From Pseudomonadota bacterium (lineage in GTDB: Bacteria; Pseudomonadota; Alphaproteobacteria; Acetobacterales; Acetobacteraceae): a stretch of 16,488 bases of DNA. The translations under genes and the position numbers were made by a program. Below the pieces are notes generated by a model that was not told where the DNA came from, made no database searches, and saw only the letters and a list, made by a program, of their open reading frames with translations. Each line of letters starts with the position of its first letter. The stretch's first letter is position 1. Positions 1 to 7,892 of this stretch are shown one piece after another. The stretch spans positions 1 to 16,488 of the forward strand of contig JAKAQU010000014.1 in assembly GCA_021819535.1 (NCBI GenBank). Direction: 5' to 3'.

Positions 1-636
1 TCTGGCGAGCGAAAACAGCGCGAGCCTCTCATCTTCGCGCCCGATTGCGCGCGCAAAGGCGACGGGTGTCTCGGGCGGCAGGATCGCGCGCGCAATGTCG
101 AACGCGGCGCCAAGCTGCCAGGGCCGCGCGCGCGAGATCGGATTATAGAGCGCGATGACGAAATCCGCGTCCATCGCGAGACGAAGCCGTTTCTCGATCA
201 ATGGCCAGGGCTTGAGATTGTCGGAGAGCGAGAGCGCGCAGAAATCATGGCCGAGCGGCGCGCCGAGCCGGGCACTCGCGGCGAGCATCGCGGTGATGCC
301 CGGGATCACCGTGATATCGAGCGCGCGGAGGGCGGCCTCTCCGGCCTCGATCGCTTCGAATATCGTCGCCGCCATGCCGAACACGCCGGCATCGCCGCCA
401 GAAACCACGGCGACGCATCGGCCGCGCGCGGCGAGTGTGAGCGCGTGTTCGGCGCGCGCGCGCTCGACCCGGTTATCGGAAGGATGGCGGTTCTGGCCTG
501 AAATTTCAGGAACGCGCGCGAGATAGGGGGCATAGCCGATGAGATCATCGGCCCGCGCGAGCGCGTCTTTCGCCTCGCCCGTCATCATCGTCTCACCCGC
601 CGGGCCGAGGCCGATCACGAAAACCCGCCCGCTCAT
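1..636 (-). CDS. cobJ: Precorrin-3B C(17)-methyltransferase, 3' end cut by window edge
   Basis: S-adenosylmethionine-dependent methylation at C17 of precorrin-3B with ring contraction, a cytosolic step of aerobic corrin synthesis. The first 212 codons are visible and stay open to position 1, so roughly 40 residues are missing if the protein has the usual family length near 250. Seen in the translation: the N-terminal tetrapyrrole methylase glycine loop GLGPAG (residues 9-14), the family-typical GYAPYL (34-39), SGGDAGVFGMA (79-89), VIPGITAMLAAS and ALYNPISRARPWQL. The start ATG (634-636) overlaps the cobI stop in an ATGA, so it is translationally coupled as the last visible gene of the riboswitch-led minus-strand operon. 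CbiH is the anaerobic homologue, but the CobN-type neighbours favour the aerobic name. Confidence 0.93.
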   Translation of the reverse strand, partial: MSGRVFVIGLGPAGETMMTGEAKDALARADDLIGYAPYLARVPEISGQNRHPSDNRVERARAEHALTLAARGRCVAVVSGGDAGVFGMAATIFEAIEAGEAALRALDITVIPGITAMLAASARLGAPLGHDFCALSLSDNLKPWPLIEKRLRLAMDADFVIALYNPISRARPWQLGAAFDIARAILPPETPVAFARAIGREDERLALFSLAR

Positions 637-1364
637 CGCCGCCCACCGCGCGTCGCGATGATGAGAAGCGAAAAATAGGGCGCCGGCTCGCCCGGATCGC
701 GCGCGGCGAGCGGGATGATGCGTTCACCTGCCATGGTGCCGCGCTCGATATAGACCGCATCATCGAGGCGCCCGCCGGCCGCGAGCACGGCGCGAACCTT
801 GGGCAGATTGCGGCCAAGTTTCACGATCACCGCGCCATCGGCGGCGGCGAGTTTGGCTGCGAGCGCCGCCGCGCCGAGCGTTGCCGGCAGCACCGCGAGC
901 GTATCGCTGCCACGAAGAAGCGGCACCCGCGCCCGCGCCCAGCAGCCGCTGAGGCCAGAGACGCCGGGGATGATTTCGGTTGCGAATTGCGCCTCCAGGC
1001 GTTCGAGAAGATGAAGGCCAGAGCCATAGAAAATCGGATCGCCCTCGCATAACAGCGCAACATCGCGCCCCATCGCCAAAACGTCCGCAAGCCGCGCCGC
1101 TTCCCGTTCGTAAAACGCCGTGATCTCGCGTCGGTAGGCCGGATCGTCGGCCGGGATTTCCGTCGTCAGCGGATATTCGAGGCGCATCTCTTCATGGTCA
1201 GCGCGAATATGGGACGCGGCGATGCGGCGCGCATGGCCAGGCTCGCCGCGTTTGACGAAATAGGCGATGACATCGGCCTCGCGGCAAAGCCGCGCCGCTT
1301 TGAGGGTCATCAATTCGGGATCGCCGGGGCCGACGCCGAGCACGCGCAAAACACCGCTTTTCAT
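633..1364 (-). CDS. cobI: Precorrin-2 C(20)-methyltransferase
   Basis: Methylates precorrin-2 at C20 to give precorrin-3A, using S-adenosylmethionine. The protein is 243 residues, normal for the family. It shows the N-terminal GVGPGDPEL loop (residues 10-18), the LKAARL helix after it, the CEGDPIFYGS signature (106-115) and IIPGVSGLSG (about 131-140), which together are characteristic of CobI/CbiL tetrapyrrole methylases. The start overlaps the cobH stop by 4 bp and the stop overlaps the cobJ start by 4 bp, so it is embedded in the cobWNHIJ operon. I call it CobI rather than CbiL because the surrounding set (CobN, CobW, CobO) is the aerobic one. Confidence 0.94.
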   Translation of the reverse strand: MKSGVLRVLGVGPGDPELMTLKAARLCREADVIAYFVKRGEPGHARRIAASHIRADHEEMRLEYPLTTEIPADDPAYRREITAFYEREAARLADVLAMGRDVALLCEGDPIFYGSGLHLLERLEAQFATEIIPGVSGLSGCWARARVPLLRGSDTLAVLPATLGAAALAAKLAAADGAVIVKLGRNLPKVRAVLAAGGRLDDAVYIERGTMAGERIIPLAARDPGEPAPYFSLLIIATRGGRR

Positions 1365-2008
1365 GAGCGTGCGAGCCCCGCGAGTGCGTTTACCGCCGCC
1401 GCCGCCATGGCACTTCCGCCGCGCCGCCCAGGCAGGACGAGAGACGGCACGCGGAGATCTTCGCTCAGTGCCGCTTTCGATTCAGCCGCACCGACGAAAC
1501 CGACCGGCATACCGATCACCGCCGCCGGGCGCGGCATCCCGGCATCGAGAATTTCGAGCAGGCGAAACAATGCCGTCGGCGCATTGCCGATGACGACGAG
1601 CGCCCCCTCCAAGGCTTCGTCCCCCACCGCCTCACGCCAGAGATCGAGTGCGGCGGCCGAGCGCGTCGTGTCGAGTTTTGCCGCGAGATCAGCGATCCCC
1701 GGTGCGCCGAGCGTGCAGATGACGCGATTGTCCGCTGGCAGTCGCGCGCGCGTGATCCCTTCGGCCACCATGTTGGCGTCGCAAAAGATCGGCTTGCCGG
1801 CGGCGAGTGCTGCGATCGCCGCAGCACAAAACGCGGGGTGAAAAACGAGATCGCGGGCGATTTCCACCATCCCCGAGGCGTGGATCATCCGCACCGCGAC
1901 TTCGGCCTCCGCCGGCGAGAAGCGGGCGAGATCGGCCTCGGCGCGAATGATCGCAAAAGAGCGCGCATAGATCGCATCACCCTTGCGGAGATAAGGACGT
2001 TCGTTCAT
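1361..2008 (-). CDS. cobH: Precorrin-8X methylmutase
   Basis: Catalyses the 1,5-shift of the C11 methyl group to C12, converting precorrin-8X into hydrogenobyrinic acid. The protein has 215 residues, typical for the family. The RMIHASGMVE segment at residues 40-49 contains His43, matching the position of the catalytic histidine known for CobH. Further conserved blocks are DANMVAEGI in the middle and VIGNAPTALF followed by PVGFVGAAESK near the C-terminus, both typical of CobH/CbiC. The start ATG overlaps the cobN stop in an ATGA, and the 3' end overlaps cobI the same way. Confidence 0.95.
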   Translation of the reverse strand: MNERPYLRKGDAIYARSFAIIRAEADLARFSPAEAEVAVRMIHASGMVEIARDLVFHPAFCAAAIAALAAGKPIFCDANMVAEGITRARLPADNRVICTLGAPGIADLAAKLDTTRSAAALDLWREAVGDEALEGALVVIGNAPTALFRLLEILDAGMPRPAAVIGMPVGFVGAAESKAALSEDLRVPSLVLPGRRGGSAMAAAAVNALAGLARS

Positions 2009-5000
2009 CGTCCGAGCGCGCTTTCGAGAATATCCGCGATATCGTTTCGCCGGCTGCGCCAGAGATCGCGCGCGCGCATGTCGGCAAAACCGGCGGCGAG
2101 CGCTTTCCGCGCCTCCGCGTTGGCTCTGGCCAGAAACGCATCGACTTCGGGGGTGCCGAGCGTTGCCGCGAACAAGAGATCGAACTGGCGATCGAAGCGC
2201 GTCGGAAGTGTCGCCGCGAACAGCGCGAGCGGCGAGATGGCGCGAGCGATTTCGGCGGCGCCACGATAGCCGTGCCGCATCTGTCCCGCGATCCAGCGTG
2301 GGTTGGCCGCGCGCGCGCGAACCACTTGCGCGATCTCTTCGGCGATCGCCCTGACACGCATCGAACCGTTGGCCGTGCTCGCGTGATAAAGCGCGGGATC
2401 GGCACCGAGTGCCCGCGCGGCGGCGGCAAACCCGCCGGCGTGGCGAGCCTGTTCGTCGTGATCGAGAAGATCGCGCTCGCCGTGATCCTCGATGTGAAGA
2501 TAGGCATCGGCCGCCGCGAGACGCGCGGAAAACGCTCCCGGTGCCGCAATCCCATCTCCCTCCGCGCCATAGGTGAACGATGATTGCGCGACATAGGTTT
2601 TGCCGATTTCATCCGCCGCGAGAGGGGATGCGGTGATGCCGTAGGTGCCAGGGGCTGGGCCGAAAATCCGCCGCGGATCGACGCCGCGCCGCGCGCCCGC
2701 GGCGAGCGGGTTCCACGCCGCATCCTCCTCGCGCGCGGCAACCATGGTGATTGCGGCATCGAAAAGTGCGATCTGGGTGGCGAAAGCGTCGCGAAACAAG
2801 CCCGAAATGCGGAGCGTGACATCGATGCGCGGGCGCTCCAAGAGCGCGATCGGCAGCACCTCGACGCCGGAAACTCTGTTCGATCCCGCATCCCAGACCG
2901 GCCGCACGCCGAGGAGAACGAGGGCGAGGGCAAATTCCTCGCCGCCGGTGCGCATCGTCGCACTGCCCCAGAGATCGATCACCAGCCGCTCCGGCCAGGC
3001 GCCATTTTGCTGCCGATGATGGCGCAACAGCCGCTCGGCGTTTTCCTCGGCGAGTGCGACGGCGGCGCGGGTCGGGATCGCGCGGGGATCGAGGCCATAG
3101 AGGTTGCGCCCGCTCGGCAAGACATCGGCGCGCCCGCGCGAGGGCGCGCCGGCTGGGCCCGGGGGCACGAAGCGGCCATCGAGAGCGGCGATAAAATGCC
3201 GCGCCTCGGCCGCCGCCGAGGCATCGAGCCGCGCCGCAATGTCTTCGGCCGCGGCGGGATCGGCCGCAGCACGCAGGGCCTCGAAGAGCGCCTCCCGCAC
3301 GCCCCGCTCCGGCGCGCGGGCAAACACATGCAGACCATCGCCGATCAGCCGGTCCTTGATATCGCAGAGATAGGCATCGAGTTTGGCGAGCGTATCGTCA
3401 TCGCTCGCATCATCCTCGCATCCCGCCTCGGCGATCAGCCCGGTTTCGGCGGCGTGGGCGACGATTTCCCGCCGGAGCCGGCTCGCGCGACGCGGATCGA
3501 GGCTGGACGCCGCGGCATATTCATCGATCAGGCGTTCAAGATTTGCGGCGTCGCCCTCCAATCCTGCGCGGATCAAGGGCGGGGTCAAATGGCCGATGGT
3601 GACGGCGCCGAGCCGCCGCTTCGCCGCGGCCGCCTCGCCCGGATTGTTGATGATGAAAGGATAGATCACCGGCGTCGCACCGAGGAGGACGGCCGGAAAA
3701 CACGCCTCCCCGAGTGCGACCGCCTTCCCCGGCAACCATTCCAGCATACCATGCGCGCCAAGATGCACGAGAGCATCAATGCGCTCTCGCCGCCGGAGCC
3801 AAAGGTGAAAGGCGACATAGGCGTGGCGCGGCGGCAGATCGGGGCTGTGATAAGTCTCCCGCCGCGCGCCATCATTGCCACGATCCGGCTCGATCGCGGC
3901 GATGACATGGCCGAGGCGAAGGTGGCAAAGATGAAACCATCCCCCGACCACCGCCGGGTCTTTCTCCGGCGCACCCCAGGCGGCAAGGATTTTTTCCTGC
4001 ACGGATTTTGGAAGTTCAGCAAGCAGAGTTTCGTAATCGGCGAGTGCCAGCATCGGCGCCGGCGGCGCCTCGCAGAGAGAGGCGGCGAGCCGGTCGCGCG
4101 CGAATGGTGCGATCCTGTAGCCGGCGGCGGCGAGATCATCGAAAATAGCAGCAAGGCTCGCGATGGTGTCGAGACCGACCGCATGCGCCCGCCCGCCGGC
4201 GAGCGTCGGGTAATCGGAGAGCACGATCGCAAGCCGCCGCTCGGCGCGCGGCGTGGCTCGAAGCCGGGCCCAACCGATCGCCCGCGCCGCCGCGCGCGCG
4301 ATGCCGCCGTGATCGGCGTCATTCCGTTCCGGGGCGAATTCGAACGCCGCGATCGTCTCTCCCACCGCCTTGAAGGAAATCGCGCCGGTGAGCAGCCGGC
4401 CGTCGAGTTCGGTGAGGGCGACGTGCATCGCGAGATCGGATGGGGAGAGACCGCGCGTCGAACTTTCCCAGGCTTCGCGCGGCGATCCGGCGAGAACGAG
4501 CTGCAAAATGGGCGCCTCGGCCGCTTCCAGCGGCGATGACGCATCATTCGCCCCGCGCGCCGAAAACCCGGTCGCGGCGAGGACGACGGCGGGGCGCGTT
4601 CGATGGAGGAGGTTTGCGATAAAGTCGCGCGTCGCCTCATCTTTCAGGGATTCGACATAAAAGAGCCGTGCGGCGATACCGCCCGCGGCGAGGGCGGTCG
4701 CCAAAGCCTCGATCGGTGCGATGTCCTCGGCGAGGAGATGGGCACGATAAAAGACGATCGCGGCTTCCGCCCAAGGTTTTTCCGGCGAGACCAGCCGGAC
4801 TTCGCCAAAGCGCGGCATCGAGACGGGGCTCGCGCCGTCATCGGCGCCCAAGCCGCCGAGATGGGCGGCATAGCGGAGTGCGCGGGCAAAATTCTCAACG
4901 CCGCTCTCCCGGAAATAGCGATCGAGCCGTGCGAAGGCGGCATCATCGATGGTCGAGAGGGATTTGAGCCGGTCATCCGCGCGCTGATCGCCGGGGAGGA

Positions 5001-5352
5001 GAGCGAGCGCGATGCCGCGCGCGCGACAAAGTGCGGCAAGTTCTTCCGCGCCATACCGCCAGTAATCGAGCCCACCCAAAAGGCGGACGACGATCGCGCG
5101 CGCCTCCGCGCAACAGCGTTCGAGATAGAGATCGACCGACATCGGATGCCGGAGCTTTTGCAAATTCGCAAGCCGCAGGCGCACCGGATGCGGGCCGGAA
5201 TTTTCCGCGCCGAACCGGGAGGCGGCGCGCGCGGCGGCGCTGAGGTCGCTCGTCGCAAAGGAAAGAAATACGATCTCAGCCGGGCTCTGACCAAGATCGA
5301 GCGCAACGTCCCCCTCGTCGAGCGCGCGTGTTTCGCGAAGGAGGAGATGCAT
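2005..5352 (-). CDS. cobN: Cobaltochelatase subunit CobN
   Basis: Large subunit of the ATP-dependent aerobic cobaltochelatase that inserts Co(II) into hydrogenobyrinic acid a,c-diamide. CobS and CobT, its usual AAA+ partners, are not in the window. The frame stays open upstream, but I start at ATG 5352. The resulting N-terminus, MHLLLRETRALDEGD followed by LGQSPAEIVFLS, matches the CobN N-terminus, and it sits 4 bp after the cobW stop. The protein has 1115 residues, shorter than the roughly 1275 of the Paracoccus-type enzyme but collinear with it at both ends. Conserved segments are HLGAHGMLEWLPGK (530-543), PSGRNLYGLDP (about 746-756) and DLWGSATMRTGGEE (793-806). Magnesium chelatase BchH is a paralogue; the B12 context decides for CobN. 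Confidence 0.94.
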   Translation of the reverse strand: MHLLLRETRALDEGDVALDLGQSPAEIVFLSFATSDLSAAARAASRFGAENSGPHPVRLRLANLQKLRHPMSVDLYLERCCAEARAIVVRLLGGLDYWRYGAEELAALCRARGIALALLPGDQRADDRLKSLSTIDDAAFARLDRYFRESGVENFARALRYAAHLGGLGADDGASPVSMPRFGEVRLVSPEKPWAEAAIVFYRAHLLAEDIAPIEALATALAAGGIAARLFYVESLKDEATRDFIANLLHRTRPAVVLAATGFSARGANDASSPLEAAEAPILQLVLAGSPREAWESSTRGLSPSDLAMHVALTELDGRLLTGAISFKAVGETIAAFEFAPERNDADHGGIARAAARAIGWARLRATPRAERRLAIVLSDYPTLAGGRAHAVGLDTIASLAAIFDDLAAAGYRIAPFARDRLAASLCEAPPAPMLALADYETLLAELPKSVQEKILAAWGAPEKDPAVVGGWFHLCHLRLGHVIAAIEPDRGNDGARRETYHSPDLPPRHAYVAFHLWLRRRERIDALVHLGAHGMLEWLPGKAVALGEACFPAVLLGATPVIYPFIINNPGEAAAAKRRLGAVTIGHLTPPLIRAGLEGDAANLERLIDEYAAASSLDPRRASRLRREIVAHAAETGLIAEAGCEDDASDDDTLAKLDAYLCDIKDRLIGDGLHVFARAPERGVREALFEALRAAADPAAAEDIAARLDASAAAEARHFIAALDGRFVPPGPAGAPSRGRADVLPSGRNLYGLDPRAIPTRAAVALAEENAERLLRHHRQQNGAWPERLVIDLWGSATMRTGGEEFALALVLLGVRPVWDAGSNRVSGVEVLPIALLERPRIDVTLRISGLFRDAFATQIALFDAAITMVAAREEDAAWNPLAAGARRGVDPRRIFGPAPGTYGITASPLAADEIGKTYVAQSSFTYGAEGDGIAAPGAFSARLAAADAYLHIEDHGERDLLDHDEQARHAGGFAAAARALGADPALYHASTANGSMRVRAIAEEIAQVVRARAANPRWIAGQMRHGYRGAAEIARAISPLALFAATLPTRFDRQFDLLFAATLGTPEVDAFLARANAEARKALAAGFADMRARDLWRSRRNDIADILESALGR

Positions 5353-5356
5353 CCGT

Positions 5357-6406
5357 CTAACCCGCGAGCGCGGTCGCGATAGCGGCGCGGTCGATCCCGC
5401 GCTTGCCGATGACGACGAGGCTTCCTTGCCGCTTCTCATCGGGGCGCCAGGGGCGATCGAAATAATGCTGAAACCGCACGCCGACGCCTTGCACGACGCA
5501 ACGCATCGCCTTGCCGTTGATGGCAAGAAAACCCTTGATACGGAGAATATCATGCGCTTCGGCGAGCGTGCCGAGCCGCGCGATCACCGACGCGGGCTCG
5601 GCACTTTCGGGAAGATCGACGATGAAACTGTCGAAATCATCGTGCTCATGCGCGCCATCGACGCTGTCGTGATGCGAGGGGCGGGCGGAGAGATCGTCTT
5701 CTGCCTGTGCTCCGAGGCCGAAGAGGATAGCGGGCGCGATTTTCCCCTCGACCGTGCTCAGAACTTTCACGCCCCGCGGCAGCCGCGCCACAAGCTCGCG
5801 CGCGAGCGACTCGCGCGCCGCCGCGTCGAGGAGATCGGATTTGTTGAGCAGGATGAGATCGGCGGCGTTGATCTGATCCTCGAACACTTCGGCGAGCGGA
5901 TTGTCGTGATCGAGGGCGGGATCGGCGCGGCGCTGAGCCTCGAGTGCCACCGGATCATCGGCGAAGCGCCCGGCCGCGACCGCCGGCCCATCGAGTACGG
6001 CGATCACGCCATCGACGGTGACACGCTCGCGGATGCTCGGCCAGGTGAACGCCTTGAGGAGCGGCTTGGGCAGCGCGAGGCCGGACGTTTCGATCAGGAT
6101 GTGCGAGGGTTTCTCCGCGCGGTCGAGGAGCGCCGACATGGTGGGCAGAAAATCTTCGGCGACGGTGCAGCAAAGGCAGCCATTGGCAAGCTCGACGATA
6201 TTATCCTCGGCGCAGCCCGGAATGCCGCAGCTTTTCAGCAGCTCGCCATCGATGCCGAGTGCTCCGAATTCATTGACGATGACGGCGATACGCCGCCCGT
6301 TCGCCTGCGCGAGCGCATGGCGCACCAGCGTCGTTTTGCCGGCGCCGAGAAAGCCGGTGATGATGGTCGCGGGGATTTTCTCCGGCGCCTCGCTCAGGGA
6401 TCGCAT
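5357..6406 (-). CDS. cobW: CobW family GTPase, putative cobalt/metal chaperone of cobalamin synthesis
   Basis: COG0523 G3E-type GTPase, thought to deliver metal to the cobalt insertion step; the role in this organism is inferred from context. It is 349 residues when started at ATG 6406, which has a good GGAGG 7 nt upstream (minus-strand complement of 6414-6418); longer in-frame extensions would run into the riboswitch and are rejected. Visible motifs are the P-loop GFLGAGKT (18-25), the CxCC metal motif CLCC (77-80), the G4 motif NKSD (188-191), a His/Asp-rich loop with five histidines around 245-254, and a C-terminal CobW_C domain ending near residue 320. It is the first gene behind the cobalamin riboswitch and is followed 4 bp later by cobN. 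Confidence 0.93.
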   Translation of the reverse strand: MRSLSEAPEKIPATIITGFLGAGKTTLVRHALAQANGRRIAVIVNEFGALGIDGELLKSCGIPGCAEDNIVELANGCLCCTVAEDFLPTMSALLDRAEKPSHILIETSGLALPKPLLKAFTWPSIRERVTVDGVIAVLDGPAVAAGRFADDPVALEAQRRADPALDHDNPLAEVFEDQINAADLILLNKSDLLDAAARESLARELVARLPRGVKVLSTVEGKIAPAILFGLGAQAEDDLSARPSHHDSVDGAHEHDDFDSFIVDLPESAEPASVIARLGTLAEAHDILRIKGFLAINGKAMRCVVQGVGVRFQHYFDRPWRPDEKRQGSLVVIGKRGIDRAAIATALAG

Positions 6407-6431
6407 AACGCATCCTCCGGGGCACGGCATC

Positions 6432-6456
6432 GTCCGCCGCGGAGATGGCCGCGGAC
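6432..6456 (-). promoter_or_regulatory. Hairpin just upstream of the cobW ribosome binding site
   Basis: In the cobW leader RNA, CCGCGG-CCATCT-CCGCGG can form a 6-bp stem with a 6-nt loop; an alternative GTCCGC/GCGGAC pairing is also possible. It ends 13 nt before the GGAGG of cobW and follows the riboswitch aptamer. It could be part of the expression platform that controls access to the ribosome binding site. The pairing is seen in the sequence; the regulatory role is inferred. Confidence 0.35.
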
Positions 6457-6458
6457 GG

Positions 6459-6478
6459 AAACGGCGCGAGCGCGCCGT
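6459..6478 (-). terminator. Possible weak intrinsic terminator or anti-SD hairpin in the cobW leader
   Basis: On the minus-strand RNA, ACGGCGC-GCTC-GCGCCGT forms a perfect 7-bp GC-rich stem with a tetraloop, followed by only two further U residues (three including the stem base) and then CC. It lies about 40 nt downstream of the riboswitch aptamer. The U tract is too short for a confident Rho-independent terminator, so translational control is at least as likely. Confidence 0.3.
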
Positions 6479-6519
6479 CGCCGCCAGGGCACCCCGCCTG
6501 GTGGCGCGATCGGGATGAT

Positions 6520-6688
6520 GGCAGGTCTCCTGGCTCGCGGATCCGTCGCCCCCACCCGCCTTCCCGGGATTTCCCAGTGGCTTTCGGGCGGAGGGCTCTC
6601 CGCTTACAGTTGCGGGGGCAGCCGCGGCTTTGGGCGATCCCGCACCGCGTTCCCTTTTCATCTCCCTCGCGGGAGAACCATCGGCGTC
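6520..6688 (-). promoter_or_regulatory. Cobalamin (adenosylcobalamin) riboswitch controlling cobWNHIJ
   Basis: Read on the minus strand, the region holds the ordered conserved elements of the B12 riboswitch. These are a GATGAAAAGGGAA segment near 6650-6662, CCGCAACTGTAAGCGG (6600-6615), the B12 box GCCACTGG (6574-6581), GGGAAGGCGG directly after it, and the closing GAGCCAGGAGACCTGCC ending at 6520. The aptamer starts at the transcription start predicted from the promoter just upstream, so it forms the very 5' end of the cobW mRNA. High adenosylcobalamin is expected to repress cobW-cobN-cobH-cobI-cobJ. It points away from cobP, which is therefore not directly controlled by it. Confidence 0.96.
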
Positions 6689-6689
6689 G

Positions 6690-6718
6690 TTGTAGGTTCG
6701 GGCGGGTTCGGAAGTCAA
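6690..6718 (-). promoter_or_regulatory. Sigma70-type promoter of the riboswitch-cobW operon
   Basis: On the minus strand, TTGACT (6713-6718) is followed by a 17-nt spacer and CTACAA (6690-6695). This fits the alphaproteobacterial housekeeping consensus TTGAC-N17-CTA. Predicted initiation near 6683-6684 coincides with the 5' edge of the riboswitch aptamer, which supports the call. Confidence 0.6.
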
Positions 6719-6750
6719 TCTGAAGGCAGAGGCTTTGGAGGCGGGGCGGG

Positions 6751-7263
6751 ATGATGGCGGAGACGATCCTGGTTCTCGGTGGTGCGCGTTCGGGGAAAAG
6801 TGCCGAGGGCGAGCGCCTGATCGCGCGCCATCCCGGGCCCTCGGTCTATATCGCGACCGCGGACGCGGGCGATGCCGAGATGGCGGCGCGAATAGCGGCC
6901 CACCGCGCCCGGCGTGGCCCGCTCTGGCACACTATCGAGGCGCCGCTCGACCTCGCCGGCGCGCTCGATGCGGCGGAGACGAGGCCGGCGCTCATCGATT
7001 GCTTGACGCTCTGGCTTTCCAATCTGATGCTGGGGGAGCACGATTGCGAGGCGGCCGGGGCGGCGCTGATGGCAGCACTGGCGCGGCGGCGCGCGCCAAC
7101 CGTGCTCGTCGCCAACGAGGTCGGCCTCGGCATCGTTCCCGACAACGCGCTCGCGCGCCGTTTTCGCGACGCCGCGGGCGTGCTCAATCAGCGACTCGCG
7201 GCAAGGATGGAGAGGGTGATTTTCATGGTCGCGGGCTATCCGATCGAGGTGAAACGCCGATGA
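6751..7263 (+). CDS. cobP: Adenosylcobinamide kinase / adenosylcobinamide-phosphate guanylyltransferase
   Basis: Bifunctional enzyme (CobU in Salmonella naming) that phosphorylates adenosylcobinamide and transfers GMP to give adenosylcobinamide-GDP for nucleotide loop assembly. It is 170 residues, standard length. It shows the P-loop GGARSGKS (10-17), AHRARRG (50-56) with His51 in the place of the guanylylated histidine, LIDCLTLWLSNLM (81-93) and VANEVGLGIVP (120-130). ATG 6751 is preferred over ATG 6754 because GGAGG (6737-6741) lies 9 nt upstream. The stop overlaps the cobO start in an ATGA. Its 5' region is shared, in the opposite direction, with the riboswitch operon promoter. Confidence 0.95.
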   Translation: MMAETILVLGGARSGKSAEGERLIARHPGPSVYIATADAGDAEMAARIAAHRARRGPLWHTIEAPLDLAGALDAAETRPALIDCLTLWLSNLMLGEHDCEAAGAALMAALARRRAPTVLVANEVGLGIVPDNALARRFRDAAGVLNQRLAARMERVIFMVAGYPIEVKRR

Positions 7264-7874
7264 GCGAACCGGCCGCGGAAGAGGCGGCGCGGCATCGCGC
7301 CCGCATGAGCAAGCGCAAAGCCGTGCAGGACGCCGAAGTCGCTGCCAAAACCATCGAAAAAGGCCTCCTCGTCGTTCATACCGGCAAGGGCAAGGGGAAA
7401 TCGACGGCGGCGTTCGGCCTCGCATTACGCATGCTCGGCCACGGGCGCCGCGCCGCGGTGGTGCAATTCATCAAGGGCGGATGGCAAAGCGGCGAGCGCG
7501 CAGCACTCGCACGGTTCGACGATCTGCTCGAATGGCACACCATGGGCGAGGGTTTCACCTGGGAGACGCAGGACCGCGCGCGCGACATCGCCGCCTGCGC
7601 CCGCGCATGGGCGGTGAGCGAAACATTGCTGCGCCGGCAAGACATCGCCCTCGTCATCCTCGATGAACTCAACATCGCCCTTCGCTATGATTACCTCGCA
7701 CTCGATTCTGTCCTGGCCGCGCTCAAAGCGCGCCCCTCCATGCAGCACGTCGTCATCACCGGGCGTAACGCAAAGGCGGAATTGTTGGCGCAAGCCGATC
7801 TCGTGACCGAAATGACACCGATCAAACATCATTTCGCGGCCGGCGTGCGTGCGCAGCAAGGGATCGAGTTTTGA
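7260..7874 (+). CDS. cobO: Cob(I)yrinic acid a,c-diamide adenosyltransferase (CobO/BtuR type)
   Basis: Attaches the 5'-deoxyadenosyl group from ATP to the cobalt of the corrinoid. It is 204 residues, normal for CobO. A basic, helical N-terminal arm (residues 1-30) precedes VVHTGKGKGKSTAAFG (38-53), which contains the unusual P-loop of this family. FIKGGW, EWHTMGEGFTWET and VILDELNIALRYDYL follow, all typical of CobA/CobO/BtuR. The ATG lies in the ATGA overlap with cobP, so the two are almost certainly cotranscribed and coupled. The frame is open upstream inside cobP, but homology starts near this ATG. The stop is followed within 20 bp by a long palindromic element. Confidence 0.96.
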   Translation: MSEPAAEEAARHRARMSKRKAVQDAEVAAKTIEKGLLVVHTGKGKGKSTAAFGLALRMLGHGRRAAVVQFIKGGWQSGERAALARFDDLLEWHTMGEGFTWETQDRARDIAACARAWAVSETLLRRQDIALVILDELNIALRYDYLALDSVLAALKARPSMQHVVITGRNAKAELLAQADLVTEMTPIKHHFAAGVRAQQGIEF

Positions 7875-7892
7875 TGCGCATGAAAACAAGAA

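Noticed and set aside
2584..4539. 651-codon plus-strand ORF
   Set aside because: Lies antisense to cobN, which has clear family motifs throughout; long antisense frames are expected in GC-rich coding DNA, and its translation is low-complexity and Arg-rich.
5353..5553. N-terminal extension of cobN to 1182 codons
   Set aside because: The additional 67 residues overlap the cobW 3' end in another frame, and CobN homology begins at MHLLLRET.
6407..6718. N-terminal extension of cobW to 453 codons
   Set aside because: The extra 104 residues are the translated riboswitch and leader; the ATG at 6406 has its own GGAGG and matches the CobW N-terminus.
5426..6754. 442-codon plus-strand ORF
   Set aside because: Antisense to cobW and its riboswitch leader, both of which are unambiguous; no recognisable protein features.
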